DNA of 64,000 nucleotides, from positions 1 to 64,000 of the forward strand of contig CAMCWF010000008.1 in assembly GCA_945882095.1 (NCBI GenBank), written 5' to 3'. The notes under the pieces are model-generated. The model did not search any database. It was given only the letters and a program-made list of their open reading frames with translations, and was not told where the DNA came from. Numbering within the stretch: position 1 is the stretch's first letter; each line of letters opens with the position of its first letter. Both the position numbers and the translations under genes were made by a program. Of the stretch, positions 1 through 7,523 are shown piece after piece. Source of the stretch: Chryseobacterium gleum (GTDB lineage: Bacteria; Bacteroidota; Bacteroidia; Flavobacteriales_D; Crocinitomicaceae).

Positions 1-2
1 TC

Positions 3-61
3 TTTTTGCATTTCCATTTGCTTTTGAAAACATGCTATCAACGCTTCTGGAAATGCAAAAA
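3..61. repeat. 13-bp perfect inverted repeat
   Basis: Bases 3-15 (TTTTTGCATTTCC) and 49-61 (GGAAATGCAAAAA) are perfect inverted copies separated by 33 bases. The right arm runs into the A-run at the base of the tRNA terminator stem, so a minus-strand transcript reading past that terminator could form a second, larger stem. What lies to the left of the window is unknown. The arms are real, but a function is only a guess. Confidence 0.5.
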
Positions 62-86
62 GCCAGTCAAATTTTGACTGGCTTTT
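57..86 (-). terminator. Rho-independent terminator after tRNA-Met
   Basis: Bases 58-71 and 73-86 are perfect inverted copies (core AGCCAGTCAA / TTGACTGGCT). On the minus strand the stem is followed by five T. It begins about six bases past the tRNA 3' end, so it fits a terminator for that gene. The plus-strand copy also ends in TTTT, so it could act in both directions on an unseen gene to the left. Confidence 0.8.
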
Positions 87-92
87 CTCTTG

Positions 93-165
93 TAGCGGGG
101 ACCGGACTCGAACCGATGACCTTCGGGTTATGAGCCCGACGAGCTGCCAACTGCTCCACCCCGCA
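93..165 (-). tRNA. Initiator tRNA-Met (anticodon CAU)
   Basis: Read on the minus strand this is a full cloverleaf of about 73 bases with a CAU anticodon and a T-loop GGTTCGAGTCC. Three features mark it as the initiator type. The anticodon stem has three consecutive G:C pairs (GGG CTCATAA CCC), positions 1 and 72 are a T/T mismatch while the next six acceptor pairs match, and the D-arm is initiator-like (GTGGAGCAG, then AGCTCGTC). The 3' CCA is not encoded (the DNA reads ACAA), so it must be added enzymatically. It sits alone between its own promoter at 257-288 and the terminator at 57-86. Confidence 0.95.
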
Positions 166-211
166 ATGTATCTTAAGGTTAGAAACTTTTGCGATTCTTT
201 AAAAATTTAAG

Positions 212-233
212 TTGGTTGAACGCTTACAACCAA
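212..233 (-). other. Hairpin in the tRNA leader / after porP
   Basis: TTGGTTG (212-218) and CAACCAA (227-233) form a perfect 7-bp stem with an 8-base loop. It lies in the predicted leader between the promoter at 257-288 and the tRNA, and is followed on the minus strand by a T-rich stretch. It may be a weak terminator for the upstream porP/sprF-like gene or a processing signal. The rest of 166-288 shows nothing else. Confidence 0.35.
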
Positions 234-256
234 AATAAAACTCTTCAATGTTTCTG

Positions 257-288
257 CAAAGTTAAGCTAAAATTTAGCATTTTCCAAA
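257..288 (-). promoter_or_regulatory. Bacteroidota-type promoter for tRNA-Met
   Basis: On the minus strand TTTG (plus 285-288) is followed after 20 bases by TAACTTTG (plus 257-264). This matches the Bacteroidota sigma-A consensus TTTG/TAnnTTTG with normal spacing. It predicts a start near base 250 and a leader of about 85 bases before the tRNA. The -33 box abuts the stop codon of the upstream gene at 289-291. The spacer contains the palindrome GCTAAAATTTAGC (266-278). Confidence 0.7.
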
Positions 289-1212
289 TCAGTCCAACAG
301 CAACTGTTGTTTTTTTAGTATTGCTCCGTGGTTGTTCAAGATGCATTTAACGCCCACAGAATGCGAATTTAAGAACACACTTTTTGAACCTGATCTCGTT
401 TTTTCAAACATATAATTTACCGAGAAAATCTCTTTTACCCTACAACCAATTCCCAACTGAACTGCGTTCAAATTAAGTGTACCCATCCAAACCTGAAACC
501 GGTAATTGTAATTTAACCTCAACATAAGCTCATAATTTAACGGGGTCTTAAATACTTCGGAAACCTTTATGGTAGGGAGTAAAAACCAATCCTCTCGCAA
601 TTGGACAAGGTATCGAAAATAGGCTCCCCATTCGGTTCTTAAGGCTGAACTCACCCCAACTTCTTTCCATTTCGAGGGGGTCAAATCGGTTGCATACAAT
701 CCGTAAAGTGCTTTTTTTGTTCGAAAACTCATTCCCAATTTTAGCAGCGGATATGCATTGGTGGAAAATTTTGAAATGATTACATCGGGTTGATTGGTCT
801 CAACCCAATTTGGATCGTACCCAACCTGGGTGAATCCCATGCCCATCCCCACGCTTAGCCTATTTTCCTTATTCGTTTTCAAATTTATCGCACCTTCTAA
901 AGATGCACTTGAAAAGGTAAAAGGACCGTTTTTTTCTATGTTCGTATTTAACCCAACGCCAAACATTGCGGCATCACTTTTACGTTCGTTGAATGGAATG
1001 GAAAGTGTCGCGTTAAGTACCGTTGGAGCGCCCGAAAAACCAACCCATTGCCGGCGAAAACCCAAACTTGCTTCTACATATTGATTTAACCCATGGTGAG
1101 AAGGATTGATACCGGCCCAGTTCATCGAATGCCATGCCCAATTTGGCGCTTGCTGTGCGTTTACCGATAAGGTGAACCAAATACCCAAAATAAGTAGGCG
1201 CAATTTTCTCAT
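289..1212 (-). CDS. PorP/SprF family outer-membrane protein
   Basis: This 307-residue protein has a signal peptide ending near VNAQQ. The family signature follows: a region around NPSHHGLNQYVEASLG, then FRRQWVGFSGAPTVLN, then alternating beta strands to the C-terminus as expected for an outer-membrane barrel. PorP/SprF proteins are T9SS accessory proteins, and SprF-like members are needed for secretion or surface attachment of partner proteins with type B CTDs. The gene directly upstream encodes such a protein, and the two overlap by 4 bases (ATGA), so this is probably its dedicated partner. An in-frame TTG at 1224 would add four residues, but the ATG at 1212 is preferred because it gives the coupled overlap and a normal signal peptide. 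The first motif is more divergent than in the copy at 47903. Confidence 0.85.
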   Translation of the reverse strand: MRKLRLLILGIWFTLSVNAQQAPNWAWHSMNWAGINPSHHGLNQYVEASLGFRRQWVGFSGAPTVLNATLSIPFNERKSDAAMFGVGLNTNIEKNGPFTFSSASLEGAINLKTNKENRLSVGMGMGFTQVGYDPNWVETNQPDVIISKFSTNAYPLLKLGMSFRTKKALYGLYATDLTPSKWKEVGVSSALRTEWGAYFRYLVQLREDWFLLPTIKVSEVFKTPLNYELMLRLNYNYRFQVWMGTLNLNAVQLGIGCRVKEIFSVNYMFEKTRSGSKSVFLNSHSVGVKCILNNHGAILKKQQLLLD

Positions 1213-2027
1213 CTTACAATGCAAATTATCCCTTTTTTCACGGTGCCCGTGCCTAAGTCCAAAATGTAATAATAGGCGCCTTCAGGCAATGGTTTATCCG
1301 ACCAAATTCCCGACCATGCATTGATGTCGTTGTATGGACTGCTTTCATAGAGAATGGATCCAAATCGATTCATGACCGTCATCTTATTTTTCGGGTAATT
1401 TTCAATTCCGGGAATGATCCAGGTCTCATTTGTCCCGTCCGCATTCGGAGAAAAGGTATTAGGTACACGCAGTACATTTTTCAGGAATACAGTTACATAA
1501 TCAGTTGCCAAGCATCCACCCACACTTCCTTGTACCATGTAGGTGGTGGTAGTTGAAGGAATGCTATACACCGTAAAATTGTCAGATGGATCCATCAAAA
1601 AACTTGGAAACCATTGTACTTGCATCATGTTTCCCGTAGCTTGAAGGGTAACGACATTCCCAGAATCGATGGTTTGGTCAGGTCCTGCATCTAAAATCGG
1701 GATGATAACGTGAACCATAACGTTGGCGGTGTCATAGCTGAGGGTGCCATTTTCATCACAGTGCGCAACAACCATTACGTTTGTCGGATTGTCTACCGCT
1801 GTCAAGGTCAAAACTGAAAGTGAACCAAACCCAATCGAGTCGCCGTCAACCCACCACTCGTAGTTAAGGTTTCCGTTGCAATTGGTTGCCAATGCCATGC
1901 ACGAAAAATTGGCGCCCAAACACACCGTATCGTCCACGGGCAAGCATTGAACACCTACTTGAGCCTTAGATGAAGCCGCATTAATGACCATTAACAAAAC
2001 AATAACACCCGTTCTCACAATACGCAT
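1209..2027 (-). CDS. T9SS type B CTD (gliding-motility-associated C-terminal) protein
   Basis: This 272-residue secreted protein has a signal peptide (about 1-22, ending SSKAQ). A cysteine-containing PKD/Ig-like domain (about 25-110) follows, then a second Ig-like domain starting DAGPDQTIDSGN (about 115-185). The last 85 residues are a classic type B CTD: VPNTFSPNADGTNETWIIPG, NRFGSILYE, W(S/D)G, and PEGAYYYIL close to the end. It should cross the inner membrane by Sec and the outer membrane by T9SS and stay at the surface. At 272 residues it is very small for this class. It is translationally coupled to a PorP/SprF-like gene downstream. The divergent 132-base region 2028-2159 carries no convincing promoter on either strand. 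Confidence 0.88.
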   Translation of the reverse strand: MRIVRTGVIVLLMVINAASSKAQVGVQCLPVDDTVCLGANFSCMALATNCNGNLNYEWWVDGDSIGFGSLSVLTLTAVDNPTNVMVVAHCDENGTLSYDTANVMVHVIIPILDAGPDQTIDSGNVVTLQATGNMMQVQWFPSFLMDPSDNFTVYSIPSTTTTYMVQGSVGGCLATDYVTVFLKNVLRVPNTFSPNADGTNETWIIPGIENYPKNKMTVMNRFGSILYESSPYNDINAWSGIWSDKPLPEGAYYYILDLGTGTVKKGIICIVR

Positions 2028-2159
2028 AACTTGCTGTTTTTCAATGGGCTATTGATTAATTGTCTGTAAATTAAACGCATACCGAATGCAAACTACCGAA
2101 TTTTTTGCGAATTTTGGCACTATTATAGGCCTTGATACAGAAATTAATACCTCATCACC

Positions 2160-5100
2160 ATGCGAAAAATACTACTCCTTTCCCTTGTCTTGTTTTCATT
2201 TCTAGAATCGGCTAAAGCACAAAGGTTAGATTATGACCATACGTCCAAATGGTTTTTAGGATTAAACGCTGGGGCAACATGGAGCTGCACAGACGTTAAA
2301 AACCAAACCAATGCGGGTTGGGGATTAACCTTAGGGAAATCCTACAATTGGAATTATGGGAACCGCATCAGTTTTGACATCCGTGGGAGATTTTTACATG
2401 GAAATTGGTACGGTCAAGATTTTGACACCACGGATTTGTCCTCTTATCAAGGAGATGTTTTAAATTTTTACAAAGATTCCGGAAATATGGTGGTGAATAA
2501 TTTCAATACCGAAGTAAATCGTTTGGCGATTGAATTGGTATTGCATGCCAACCGTTTTACGGAGCGAACGGGTTGGGATCCTTACATTTTTGGAGGTTTC
2601 GGCGTAACTTGGAAACAAAGCTATGGTGACTTACGAAGCGACTCTGCCTATTATGATTATCCAACACTCCTATCCAATGGAAACCTTTCAAATGCGATCA
2701 CAAGTACACTGGACGGGGTATATGAATCAAAATTAGAAAACACATGGACAGCTAAGTGGATGCCAAGCCTAGGGATTGGACTTGCGTACAATGTAGGTTC
2801 AAAATTCGCAATTGGATTGGAGCACAAAACCACTTTCACTGGTTCTGATCAATTTGATGGTTTTTCTTCCTTAACCAATCGCCAACGAAATGATTGGTAC
2901 CATTATACTTCAGCATTTCTTCAATTCCGTTTCAACAAACACGAAAAAAGACCTGTGGAGGAGACGGTAAACAGCAACAATAACATCAATAACTTTACAA
3001 CAAATTGCATCGTTCCTACCCTAGGTATCAAGGAGAAAACAATCGTTACAAACCAAGCCACTTACCTGCTTATTGCTGGATCTACTCAACTGAGCTCACA
3101 AAGTCAAGTTCAACTAAAAGATCGTTTAGGCAATGTCATTCCATGCCAATTGAACACTAAAAATCATCAAATCAGTGCGACCTTACCGTTGACGCCAGGG
3201 ATAAACACCTTTACACTCTTCGGCCAAAATGATTGCGGTTCAGTTTCTGAAACCATAGAAATCACATTCAACGATTGTAAATCCCCAATCATTCAGCTTA
3301 CGAGCCCATCAAACAATTCCACGCAAACCACTCGTCAAGCCATTTTTAATTTGAGTGCCCTTATCGAAAACAGCAGCAATAACGACATATCCGTTTGGCT
3401 CAATGGCACGCGTATTTCAAATTTTTCCTACAACGCAACCAACCATGTACTTCAGGCCATTCTCAACCTTATCCCTGGGAAAAACACACTGAAAATCGAA
3501 GCGACAAACCCATGTGGAAGTGTTTATACTACGGCTGAAATCATTTATGACAATTGCACCACACCTCAACTGCAACTGGTAAACCCTTCCAACAGCGGAA
3601 CAACGGTTAGCGTTGCTGCCCAAAAAATCAAAATAAATACCCTTGGTTTTTTTACGCGAAATGATTTTAACATTTTGTTGAATGGCCAAACCTTGAATTC
3701 ATTCTTATGGGTAAATGATGTGCTTGAAATTCCAGTGACCTTAGTAAACGGAAACAATACACTTACCGTGAACGGGACAAACAGATGTGGATCAGAGTCT
3801 GTGGTTGTTTCCATCACCTACCAACAATGCCAAGCGCCCGTGATTACCTTGCAAAACCCGAATGTAAACTCACTTACGGTAACCAAAGCATATTACAGCC
3901 TGAAATTCAAAACCCAATACCAAAGTAACCTCAGTTTGAGTGTAAACAACAAAATCATCACAAGCTACACCTATAACGCATCCACAGGCATCGTTGATTA
4001 TGGTTTTAATTTAAGTCCGGGGGCAAACATAATTACATTGACATCTAGCAATAATTGTGGTGTAGACATTGAAACGGTAAATTTATTTTACGACAATTGT
4101 ATTTCTCCTACCGTATCGATCAATTCCATTACTGAAACCGTTACCAATGCTTCTTATGTCTTTTCAGCGAATTGCACACAGGTAGGCAATGCTCAAGGCA
4201 TCCAATTGAAACAGAATGGAAACACCATTCCATTTACCTTTGTGAATGGAAGCATTACAGCGATTACCACACTGAATCCAGGCATCAATGCCTTTGAAAT
4301 TATTGTGACCAATGCCTGTGGTACACAAACAAAAACATTAAACGTAAACTACAACAACTGCATTGCGCCTCAAATCAGCCTGATGCAGCCAGTTGCTTCA
4401 GGAATTACCGTGAATCAATCCACCTATGTGATTCAAAGTAATTTGAACAATGTCAACAATCCTTCAGAAATCACCCTTAAAATAAATGGTGTGGTCAAAC
4501 CTTTTCAATTCAACAACGGATTGCTTACTGCGAGCGTAGCATTAACTCCAGGATTGAATAATTTCAGTATTTCGGTAGCAAACAACTGTGGAAAGGATGT
4601 AGAGAACTTTGACATCACCTTCAAACAATGCTTGGTTCCTTCGATCATTCCAACCAATCCTGTACAATTAAACTCGTCTACAAATCAAGCGGCGCTTACG
4701 ATTTCTGCCCAGGTTTTAAATTGTCAAAATGCATCGGAAATTAAATTGTTTCAAAATGATGTGTCCATTCCATTTACCTTTAACAATGGTAACTTAACAG
4801 CGAATGTGACGCTTGTGGCTGGTAACAATCGTTTACAAATCTCCGCCAACAACGACTGTGGTAGGGATTTGTCTAACCTCGTGGTTTTTTATGATGCATG
4901 CATCGCTCCGGTCATAACATTGACAAGTCCAAATCCATTTCCAACCAACGTCCAATCAGGTGTTTTAAACCTTACAGCGAACATTCAAAACATCGCTTCA
5001 TCCAATCAACTCTCCTTATTGGTTAACGGCATTGGAAGTCCTTTCACTTTTGTAAATGGAACCCTTACTGCGGCGCTTGCTTTACAGAATGGATCGAATT

Positions 5101-7448
5101 CACTTTCACTTTCCGCAACCAACACATGTGGTTTGGATGTAAAATCTGCCGTCGTTAATTTCATTCCATGCAAAGCCCCAACAGTGGTTATTCAAAACCC
5201 AACGACTGCAGGTTCGACCGTTGCCGTTGCCGATTTCAATTTTAAAGCCATGCTCGCCAATGTGACCAATGCCAATGAAGTGAGTTTAAGTCTGAATGGA
5301 AATCCAATAACAAACTTTTCACTTTTGAATGGTTTACTCAGTGCCAACGTAACCTTAACCAATGGAACCAATACTTTTTTAATCCATGTAAACAATGGTT
5401 GTGGGGTGGATCAAAAAGCAACTACATTGAACTTAAGTACTTGTAATTCACCGATGGTTTCCATTCTTTCTGCAAATGGTCAAACCGTTACATCGGCTGG
5501 ATTTTCATTCAATGCAAACATTCAAAACGTAAATTCAGCCCAAGGAATTTCCCTTTTGGTGAATGGTCAAATAACACAGGTAACTTTTGCAAACAACAAC
5601 GTCAGTGCAAATTGCAACCTTCAAAATGGATTGAACACCCTTATGTTATCAGCCACAAACGCTTGTGGTACTGATACAAAATCTATTCAAGTTACCTTTC
5701 AAAATTGTACGGTTCCAAACCTTGCCATCACCAATCCAAACAATACCACTCAAATCACTCCAAACTTTATTTTAAATGCAACCGTGCAAAACCTGAGTGC
5801 GCCCCAAGTAAACCTTACCCTTAACGGAATTCCTGTAAATAATTTCACCTTGGTTGGTACCACTTTAACTGCTGTTTTAAGTTTACAACCTGGCGCAAAC
5901 AACATCGCTTTGGCAGGACAAAATGCGTGTGGTGTGGATCAAACGGACCTGAGGGTAACGTATCAAAACTGCATTGCACCAACCGTTGCCATTCAAAATC
6001 TTAATGAAACCGTAAGCCAAGGAATCTATCCTTTCACTGCAACAATTTCCAATATGCCAACGATGCAAGGGATTTCCTTAACGCTAAATGACCTTCCGAT
6101 TCAGAATTTTAGTTATTCAAACGGAGTTTTGTTTGCAAATCTATCCTTAGCCAATGGTAGCAATTCGGTTAAAGTGACCGTTACCAATCCTTGTGGGACC
6201 CAATCTAAAACAGCGCAAATCACATATGACCACTGCCAGGTTCCGGTAATTACGGTTAGTTCGCCTAACACTGCCAGCGACGGAAACTATGTGTATTCTG
6301 CAAGCATTGCACACCTCGACAATACCGAAGGAATTTCTTTTTCTTTCAACGGAAACAATGTGAATTACGAACTGAACAACGGGATACTTACTGCCAATGT
6401 AACGTTACAACCAGGATTGAATGCCTTTGTCTTGTCAGTCATGAATAATTGTGGCTCCGACATCGAAAACACCAATGTTTCCTTTAGCAATTGTAACGCA
6501 CCGGATGTACAAATTTCAGGAAGCATTCCCTCTGGAAGTACCACCGAAAGCGCTTCCGTATTGATAACGGTTAACATCGGTGGCTTTGATGCCAACACAA
6601 CATTACAAGTAACGAAAAACGGAAATGTTGTCAATGGAATCAATGCAAACAATGGATTCATCAGCCAAAATGTAAACTTAAGCGACGGCTTAACCACCCT
6701 TATCGTAACGGCAACCAATACCTGTGGTACGGATTCGAAAACGTATACCATTACACGATGTAAAGCCCCAACCATTGTGCTTGTGAATCCCAATGTTGCG
6801 AGCCTTAATGTAACATCCGCTGCCTTTGTCCTTAGCTTGGATTTACAAAACGTAAACAATACCAATCAAATTTCGCTTTCTCAAAACGGAACGTCTTTAA
6901 CGGGGATGACCTTAGCGGGAAGCAGCATGAATTTACCTGTTATTCTGCAAGCCGGACCGAACAACTTCCAAGTGAATGTTAATACTGGCTGCGGTCGCGA
7001 CCAAGAGTCCTTTATAATCAATTACGTAGCAAACAACCAAAACCCCAACAACAATGGAGGCTCAATACCGCCGAACAACCAAGGACAAGGTTTTGGGAAC
7101 AACGCAAACCAAGGCGATGGGCAACCCAATAATTCAGGGGGGAAAACACCTTCAAATACGGATGGCAAAAACAACCCAACACCTGCCAAACCTGCACCTG
7201 TAACGCCAACCCCGGCCCCTGCGCCTGCCAAACCAGCGCCTACCAAACCCGCGCCTGTTACCCCAACGCCGGCCCCTGCTTCAACGCCAGTAAAACCAGC
7301 GCCTACTCCAGCAAAACCAACGCCTGCGGCTGCACCCACGGTTGATCCCAAAAAACCGGCGGAGATCGTTCCAAGCCCGGTTGTACCACAACCTGTACAA
7401 GAACCTCCAACAAAAGAAAGCAACAAAGTAAAAGGCGGAGGGAAATAA
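2160..7448 (+). CDS. Outer-membrane barrel fused to about 15 two-cysteine repeats and a Pro-rich tail
   Basis: This 1762-residue protein has four parts. A signal peptide (1-21) is followed by a region of about 240 residues that looks like an OmpA-type barrel: alternating aromatic strands such as YIFGGFGVTWKQS, with a terminal strand FLQFRFN near 260. Residues about 277-1620 hold about 15 tandem units of 88-95 residues. Each has a late N-x-C-G and, some ten residues on, a second Cys followed two residues later by Pro, consistent with one disulfide per unit in an Ig-like fold. The tail (about 1625-1762) is Asn/Gly-rich, then Pro/Ala/Lys-rich with PAKPAP and TPTPAPA units, ending KVKGGGK. No T9SS CTD and no OmpA peptidoglycan domain are visible, so it is unclear whether the repeats face the periplasm or the outside. 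It could be a barrel-anchored adhesin or an envelope-spanning spacer; I do not recognise a named family for the whole protein. Confidence 0.8.
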   Translation: MRKILLLSLVLFSFLESAKAQRLDYDHTSKWFLGLNAGATWSCTDVKNQTNAGWGLTLGKSYNWNYGNRISFDIRGRFLHGNWYGQDFDTTDLSSYQGDVLNFYKDSGNMVVNNFNTEVNRLAIELVLHANRFTERTGWDPYIFGGFGVTWKQSYGDLRSDSAYYDYPTLLSNGNLSNAITSTLDGVYESKLENTWTAKWMPSLGIGLAYNVGSKFAIGLEHKTTFTGSDQFDGFSSLTNRQRNDWYHYTSAFLQFRFNKHEKRPVEETVNSNNNINNFTTNCIVPTLGIKEKTIVTNQATYLLIAGSTQLSSQSQVQLKDRLGNVIPCQLNTKNHQISATLPLTPGINTFTLFGQNDCGSVSETIEITFNDCKSPIIQLTSPSNNSTQTTRQAIFNLSALIENSSNNDISVWLNGTRISNFSYNATNHVLQAILNLIPGKNTLKIEATNPCGSVYTTAEIIYDNCTTPQLQLVNPSNSGTTVSVAAQKIKINTLGFFTRNDFNILLNGQTLNSFLWVNDVLEIPVTLVNGNNTLTVNGTNRCGSESVVVSITYQQCQAPVITLQNPNVNSLTVTKAYYSLKFKTQYQSNLSLSVNNKIITSYTYNASTGIVDYGFNLSPGANIITLTSSNNCGVDIETVNLFYDNCISPTVSINSITETVTNASYVFSANCTQVGNAQGIQLKQNGNTIPFTFVNGSITAITTLNPGINAFEIIVTNACGTQTKTLNVNYNNCIAPQISLMQPVASGITVNQSTYVIQSNLNNVNNPSEITLKINGVVKPFQFNNGLLTASVALTPGLNNFSISVANNCGKDVENFDITFKQCLVPSIIPTNPVQLNSSTNQAALTISAQVLNCQNASEIKLFQNDVSIPFTFNNGNLTANVTLVAGNNRLQISANNDCGRDLSNLVVFYDACIAPVITLTSPNPFPTNVQSGVLNLTANIQNIASSNQLSLLVNGIGSPFTFVNGTLTAALALQNGSNSLSLSATNTCGLDVKSAVVNFIPCKAPTVVIQNPTTAGSTVAVADFNFKAMLANVTNANEVSLSLNGNPITNFSLLNGLLSANVTLTNGTNTFLIHVNNGCGVDQKATTLNLSTCNSPMVSILSANGQTVTSAGFSFNANIQNVNSAQGISLLVNGQITQVTFANNNVSANCNLQNGLNTLMLSATNACGTDTKSIQVTFQNCTVPNLAITNPNNTTQITPNFILNATVQNLSAPQVNLTLNGIPVNNFTLVGTTLTAVLSLQPGANNIALAGQNACGVDQTDLRVTYQNCIAPTVAIQNLNETVSQGIYPFTATISNMPTMQGISLTLNDLPIQNFSYSNGVLFANLSLANGSNSVKVTVTNPCGTQSKTAQITYDHCQVPVITVSSPNTASDGNYVYSASIAHLDNTEGISFSFNGNNVNYELNNGILTANVTLQPGLNAFVLSVMNNCGSDIENTNVSFSNCNAPDVQISGSIPSGSTTESASVLITVNIGGFDANTTLQVTKNGNVVNGINANNGFISQNVNLSDGLTTLIVTATNTCGTDSKTYTITRCKAPTIVLVNPNVASLNVTSAAFVLSLDLQNVNNTNQISLSQNGTSLTGMTLAGSSMNLPVILQAGPNNFQVNVNTGCGRDQESFIINYVANNQNPNNNGGSIPPNNQGQGFGNNANQGDGQPNNSGGKTPSNTDGKNNPTPAKPAPVTPTPAPAPAKPAPTKPAPVTPTPAPASTPVKPAPTPAKPTPAAAPTVDPKKPAEIVPSPVVPQPVQEPPTKESNKVKGGGK
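2987..7025 (+). repeat. Tandem ~270-285 bp coding repeats (about 15 units)
   Basis: The middle of the 1762-residue gene is a string of diverged units. The protein landmarks recur 15 times: variants NDCGSV, NPCGSV, NRCGSE, NNCGVD, NACGTQ, NNCGKD, NDCGRD and so on, each followed by a Cys-x-x-Pro start of the next unit. At DNA level the copies have drifted enough that they are not simple tandem repeats, suggesting old duplication. Confidence 0.75.
7171..7330 (+). repeat. GC-rich Pro/Ala/Lys low-complexity coding repeats
   Basis: This stretch encodes runs such as PAKPAPVTPTPAPAPAKPAP, and a segment coding APVTPTPAPA occurs twice with near-identical DNA (around 7195 and 7253). It is much richer in C and G than its surroundings and reads as an open frame on the opposite strand, which is a shadow of the bias. 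PxK/AP-rich segments of this kind are usually extended spacers across the periplasm or cell wall. Confidence 0.6.
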
Positions 7449-7471
7449 AGCAGGCTTATTTCGGAATGTGC

Positions 7472-7502
7472 TTTTTATAGTTCCTAGTAATTTGTAAATT
7501 CG
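7472..7502 (+). promoter_or_regulatory. Candidate promoter for the PpiD-like gene
   Basis: TAAATTCG (7495-7502) matches the Bacteroidota -7 box TAnnTTTG in seven of eight positions. It is preceded after 19 bases by TTTT (7472-7475) in place of TTTG. It lies in the 75-base gap between the barrel-repeat gene and the isomerase gene, 21 bases before the start codon. The match is imperfect. Confidence 0.35.
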
Positions 7503-7523
7503 CAACTTAAATTTTTAGGTCGT

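Noticed and set aside
1-165. tRNA gene plus inverted repeat as an integration (att) site
   Set aside because: No integrase, no duplicated tRNA 3' end and no foreign genes are visible in the window.
6365-6865. 166-residue open frame on the minus strand inside the repeat gene
   Set aside because: It lies antisense to well-defined repeat units, has no domain or signal peptide and no promoter.
7022-7426. 134-residue Gly/Ala/Val-rich open frame on the minus strand
   Set aside because: It is the exact antisense shadow of the Pro/Ala/Lys-rich tail; low-complexity DNA gives open frames on both strands.
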